Shown one piece after another: positions 13,238-15,929 of a stretch of DNA of 15,929 bases. Position numbers and translations under genes: made by a program. The stretch is from Planctomycetota bacterium. GTDB lineage: Bacteria; Planctomycetota; PUPC01; DSUN01. The stretch covers positions 1 to 15,929 of the forward strand of contig VGYW01000180.1 in NCBI GenBank assembly GCA_016872875.1. Direction: 5' to 3'. The notes beneath the pieces were generated by a model that did not search any database, had not been told where the DNA came from, and saw nothing but the letters and a program-made list of their open reading frames with translations. Position 1 is the first letter of the stretch. Every line of letters begins with the position of its first letter.

Positions 13238-13360
13238 GGAATGTCGAATGTCGAATGTCGAACGTCGAATGTTGAATGACGAATGAAGCCGAGAGCAGAA
13301 CCTGTTCCTGCCAGCTCGGCATTCGACATTCGGCGTTCGACGTTCATCATTCGACATTCC
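13238..13360. repeat. Inverted array of GTCGAAY heptamers
   Basis: The left arm (13238-13285) is a run of seven-base units, GTCGAAT or GTCGAAC with variants GTTGAAT and GACGAAT. The right arm (13320-13360) is the same family in the opposite orientation, as RTTCGAC units with some variants. Between them CCGAG/CTCGG continues the stem. It follows the beta-lactamase-like gene by 30 bp. Translated, it gives RHSTFDVRHSTFDI-like peptides, which are artefacts. The design recalls the heptameric short tandem repeats known from filamentous cyanobacteria, without implying kinship. Confidence 0.9.
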
Positions 13361-13367
13361 GGCCTTC

Positions 13368-13388
13368 TGGTTGCGGCCGGGGGCCGCC
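13368..13388. repeat. TGGTTGCGGCC leader motif, copy C
   Basis: TGGTTGCGGCC (13368-13378), then GG, then GGGCCGCC, forming a GCGGCC/GGCCGC stem. It ends at the left edge of the inserted element (13393). If that element is removed, this hairpin joins AGGAGG and the ceramidase-like start directly, giving the same order as the endonuclease leader at 9701-9730. Confidence 0.55.
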
Positions 13389-13392
13389 TTAG

Positions 13393-13624
13393 CCCGCATT
13401 TCTCACCAACCCGCGAAGTCCCGGAGGGACGAGAGGGTTTTGCCGGCGGCGTAAGCCGCCGGATCAGGGGCAACAGGCCAACCAGCCCCGACGGGGCGGC
13501 ACCTCAGGGTGTTCCTTCCGCCCCGCTGGGGCTGTGCCCTCCGGCGCCGCGATCCGGCGGCTCACGCCGCCGGCAAAGTCCTTTCGCTCCTGTCGGAGCT
13601 GGGCACGTTGGTGAGAAATGCGGG
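13393..13624. mobile_element. 232-bp palindromic element 1, 18-bp inverted ends, TTAG direct repeat
   Basis: The ends CCCGCATTTCTCACCAAC (13393-13410) and GTTGGTGAGAAATGCGGG (13607-13624) are perfect inverted repeats. TTAG flanks both sides (13389-13392 and 13625-13628), consistent with a 4-bp target duplication. Inside are nested inverted repeats: 13438-13464 against 13551-13577 (26 of 27 bases), and CAGCCCCGACGGGGCGG (13483-13499) against 13518-13534 (15 of 17). There is no transposase frame. It inserted just before the ribosome binding site of the ceramidase-like gene. Four-base YTAR-type targets are known for IS5-group elements and four- to five-base targets for IS1380; I cannot choose between them. 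Confidence 0.7.
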
Positions 13625-13638
13625 TTAGGAGGAATCGC

Positions 13639-15126
13639 GTGCAGGCTTACCCCTGGGGGGTGATTGTGGCACTCATTGGGTTTGGCTTCCCCCTGACGCT
13701 ACTCGCTGCCGCAGCGGAGGGGGGCACGCTCCTGGTGGGGAGCGCGACGGTGGACATCACGCCGCAGCGCCCCGTGCCGCTCGCGGGCCAGTTCCACACC
13801 CGCATCGCGCGCAAGGCCGACAACCCGCTCACCGCCACCGCACTCGCCCTCGAGACCCGCGACGGCGACAGGTCCCTCGACCAGGCCGTCATCGTCTCCT
13901 GCGACCTCGTGGCCATCCGCGAGGGGGTCCAGGACCGCGTCCGCGCGAGAATGAAGGACAGGCTCCCAGGCTTCGACCTCCGCAAGCTCTTCCTCGCCGC
14001 CACCCACACCCACACGGCGCCCGAGACGCTCGACGGCCGCTACGCGCTGCCCGACGAGGGCGTGATGAAGCCCGGCGAGTACTTGGAGTTCCTCTGCGAC
14101 CGCCTGGGCGAGTGCGTGGCGAGGGCCTGGGAGGGCCGCAAGCCGGGCGGCGCGAGCTGGGCGCTCGCCCACGCCGTCGTCGGACACAACCGCCGCGCCG
14201 TCTACGACGGCGGCGCAGCACGCCTCTATGGGAAGACCGACGCGCCCGACTTCCGCGGCATCGAAGGCTACGAGGACCACGGAGTTGAGATGCTGTTCTT
14301 CTGGGACCCCGACAAGCGCCCGACGGCCATCGTCATCAACCTCGCCTGCACCGCGCAGGAGGTGGAGAACCTGACGACGCTGAACGCGGACTTCTGGCAC
14401 GACGTGCGCGAGCTGCTCGGGAAGAAGCACGGCCCCGAGCTGCGCGTCCTCGGCCTGTGCAGTGCCGCAGGCGACCAGTCGCCCCACCTTCTCTTCCGCA
14501 AGGCCGCCGAGGAGCGCATGCGCGCGCTCCGCGGCCTCAGCCGCATGCAGGAGATCGCACGCCGCATCGTCGCGGCGGTGGACGACGTCTTCGAGCTGGC
14601 CCGCCGCGACATCCGCACCGCACTGCCCTTCGCACACGTCGTCCAGGACATCCAGCTCCCCGTCCGCAAGGTCGCGGCCCAGGAGCTGGCCCGCTACAAG
14701 GCCCAGCACGAGCAACTGGCGGCAAAGGCCAACCGCACGAGCGCCGAGGACATGCACATGAAGCGCGCGAAGCGGGTCATGGACCGTTTCGAGCGTCAGG
14801 AGGCCGAGCCGAACTACGCGATGGAGCTCCACGTCCTGCGGCTCGGGGACGTTGCCATCGCCACCAACCCTTTCGAGCTATTCCTGGACTTCGGCATCCA
14901 GATCAAGGCGCGGAGCAAGGCGGTGCAGACCTTTCTCGTCCAGCTCGCGTGCAACTCAGGAGGCTACCTGCCCACCGAGCGCGCCGTGCGTGGGGGGAGC
15001 TACGGAGCTGAGGTCGTCAGCAACCTTGTCGGCCCCGAGGGCGGCCAGGCCCTCGTCAACCGCACCGTAGAGGCCATCAACGCCCTTTGGGGGCCGCCGT
15101 CTCCATCAGAACCGGGTGCCCGCTAG
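13639..15126 (+). CDS. Neutral/alkaline ceramidase-family protein, exported
   Basis: A 495-residue protein of the neutral/alkaline non-lysosomal ceramidase family (PF04734, N-terminal zinc amidase domain). In characterised members this domain hydrolyses the N-acyl bond of ceramide; many bacterial homologues have no known substrate. The start is GTG 13639, because AGGAGG sits six bases upstream. An ATG at 13618 lies inside the inverted end of the inserted element and has no ribosome binding site. Residues 5-26 are a signal peptide. SATVDITPQ at 35-43 opens the domain. ATHTHTAPE has His123 and His125 as likely zinc ligands. GHNRRAVYD and SAAGDQSPH are other family motifs. The C-terminal immunoglobulin-like domain of full-length ceramidases appears absent, since the protein ends about 170 residues earlier. 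Elements 1 and 2 lie 14 bp before and directly after the gene. Confidence 0.87.
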   Translation: MQAYPWGVIVALIGFGFPLTLLAAAAEGGTLLVGSATVDITPQRPVPLAGQFHTRIARKADNPLTATALALETRDGDRSLDQAVIVSCDLVAIREGVQDRVRARMKDRLPGFDLRKLFLAATHTHTAPETLDGRYALPDEGVMKPGEYLEFLCDRLGECVARAWEGRKPGGASWALAHAVVGHNRRAVYDGGAARLYGKTDAPDFRGIEGYEDHGVEMLFFWDPDKRPTAIVINLACTAQEVENLTTLNADFWHDVRELLGKKHGPELRVLGLCSAAGDQSPHLLFRKAAEERMRALRGLSRMQEIARRIVAAVDDVFELARRDIRTALPFAHVVQDIQLPVRKVAAQELARYKAQHEQLAAKANRTSAEDMHMKRAKRVMDRFERQEAEPNYAMELHVLRLGDVAIATNPFELFLDFGIQIKARSKAVQTFLVQLACNSGGYLPTERAVRGGSYGAEVVSNLVGPEGGQALVNRTVEAINALWGPPSPSEPGAR

Positions 15127-15345
15127 CCCGCATTTCTCACCAGCCCTGTCCCGGGGCGCGCAAGAAACCCTGTCATTCCGAGCGGAGCGGAGCGAAGTCG
15201 AGGGACCTTTCAAGGGAGGAAGTCAACGTGAGGGAGCGCACTCCGTCGTCGGAGTCCGCTCCCTTGAAAGGTGCTTCGACAAGCTCAGCATGACAGGGCG
15301 AGCGTATCTCCTTTCCAGGCCGGCAGAGCTGGTGAGAAATGCGGG
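15127..15345. mobile_element. 219-bp palindromic element 2, same ends as element 1
   Basis: The ends CCCGCATTTCTCACCAGC (15127-15144) and GCTGGTGAGAAATGCGGG (15328-15345) are perfect inverted repeats and differ from element 1 by one base per arm. The left flank is CTAG, which contains the ceramidase-like stop codon; the right flank is CTGG, so any target duplication has one change. The core differs from element 1: CCCTGTCAT (15168-15176) faces ATGACAGGG (15290-15298), ACCTTTCAAGGGAG (15205-15218) faces CTCCCTTGAAAGGT (15259-15272), and GGGAGCG..ACTCCG pairs around a TCGT loop (15232-15263). TTCGACAAGCTCAGCATGAC near 15275-15294 resembles a repeat I recall as widespread in environmental genomes, which I could not check. 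Confidence 0.7.
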
Positions 15346-15371
15346 CTGGCGGGGGCCGCGCGCTCCGGCGG

Positions 15372-15929
15372 TGGACCGGGGCGCCGGCGTCATTCTCACA
15401 TTCTCAAGAATGTGAGAATGACGGCCAGGGAGTTCCGCGATGGGCAGGCCCCAGCAAGCTCGTCTGGCTCAGAGGGGGTAGGGAGCAGCCGGCACGTCGG
15501 CCCCGTGCGGAGCAAGGGCCCCCCCGCATTGGGCGCCCTGCGCCCCAGTCGTGGGCCGGGGCGCAGGCGTCGTTCTCACATTCTCAAGAATGTGAGAATG
15601 ACGCCCAGAGAGTTCCGCGAGGGGCAGGCCCCAGCAAGCTCGTCTGGCTCAGAGGGGGTAGGGAGCAGCCGGCACGTCGGCCCCGTGCGGAGCAAGGGCC
15701 CCCCCCGCATTGGGCGCCCTGCGCCCCAGTCGTGGGCCGGGGCGCAGGCGTCATTCTCACATTCTCAAGAATGTGAGAATGACGCCCAGAGAGTTCCGCG
15801 AGGGGCAGGCCCCAGCAAGCTCGTCTGGCTCAGAGGGGGTAGGGAGCAGCCGGCACGTCGGCCCCGTGCGGAGCAAGGGCCCCCCCGCATTGGGCGCCCT
15901 GCGCCCCAGTCGTGGGCCGGGGCGCAGGC
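15372..15929. repeat. 180-bp tandem repeat array, at least three copies, continuing past the window
   Basis: Units begin at about 15372, 15552 and 15733, with a fourth cut by the window end; periods are 180 and 181 bases. Copies are nearly identical; the extra base in copy 2 is an eighth C in a C-run near 15700. Each starts with a palindrome made of GTCATTCTCACATTC, loop TCAA and GAATGTGAGAATGAC (15389-15422 in copy 1). Copy 2 has a G-U pair where copies 1 and 3 have A-U. The rest of the unit has CCAG/CTGG and GGGCC-rich stretches and no gene. Long frames run through copies only because 180 is a multiple of three, and the C-run change breaks them. Confidence 0.93.

Noticed and set aside
13618..13638. 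ATG at 13618 as the ceramidase-like start
   Set aside because: It lies inside the inverted end of the inserted element, has no ribosome binding site, and GTG 13639 has AGGAGG at ideal spacing.
13699..14832. 377-codon leftward frame antisense to the ceramidase-like gene
   Set aside because: It has no ribosome binding site or motif and is explained by codon bias of the opposite strand.
15339..15776. Repetitive open frame across the 180-bp array
   Set aside because: It is open only because 180 is a multiple of three; an extra C in copy 2 shifts the frame and there is no ribosome binding site.
15372..15929. CRISPR array
   Set aside because: The units are 180 bases and nearly identical throughout, with no variable spacers and no cas gene nearby.

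Overview
The window is G+C-rich bacterial chromosome, about 16 kb, with twelve protein genes I accept, one tRNA gene and an unusually large load of intergenic repeats. Secreted HEAT-repeat, beta-propeller/cytochrome c, ceramidase-like and serine beta-lactamase-like proteins, next to long repeat-filled spacers, suggest Planctomycetota or a relative in the PVC group. This is an inference from gene content; no 16S or ribosomal gene is present to settle it. Nothing here looks like a phage, plasmid, CRISPR or classical defence locus.

Layout. (1) 95-1305, minus: an SDH/SppA-like serine protease and a small downstream ORF, behind a good sigma70-type promoter. (2) 1349-3233, minus: a ferredoxin-like DUF2148 protein and a three-module RidA/chorismatase-like enzyme, separated by an 8-bp tandem repeat array. 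(3) 3301-4349: overlapping divergent promoters and an exported alpha/beta hydrolase whose N-terminal region is built on an inverted GTC/GAC trinucleotide repeat. (4) 4356-4620: a 9-bp tandem array, a terminator and four hairpins between convergent genes. (5) 4642-6576, minus: an exported beta-propeller fused to a dihaem cytochrome c peroxidase/MauG-like domain. (6) 6577-7113: a 104-bp MITE-like element with a 9-bp target duplication, then a heptamer array. (7) 7114-9471: an exported HEAT-repeat protein. (8) 9735-11048: endonuclease III (nth-like), tRNA-Lys(CTT) and dCMP deaminase. (9) 11049-11804: an array of related palindromes. (10) 11805-13207: a two-helix membrane protein translationally coupled to a serine beta-lactamase-like enzyme. 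(11) 13393-15345: a neutral ceramidase-like gene closely bracketed by two elements with the same 18-bp inverted ends. (12) 15372-15929: a 180-bp tandem repeat array running off the right end.

The genes do not form one pathway. Most have their own promoter, and five resemble TTGNNN-N16/17-TAGAAT or TATAAT. Likely two-gene units are protease/small ORF, RidA-like/DUF2148 and membrane protein/beta-lactamase. What stands out is the spacers: nearly every one holds a different nested inverted repeat, and several belong to families with more than one copy here. One family (9575-9648 and 11168-11406) has paired changes in both arms that keep the hairpin intact. Another (13393-13624 and 15127-15345) has defined ends and apparent 4-bp target sites.
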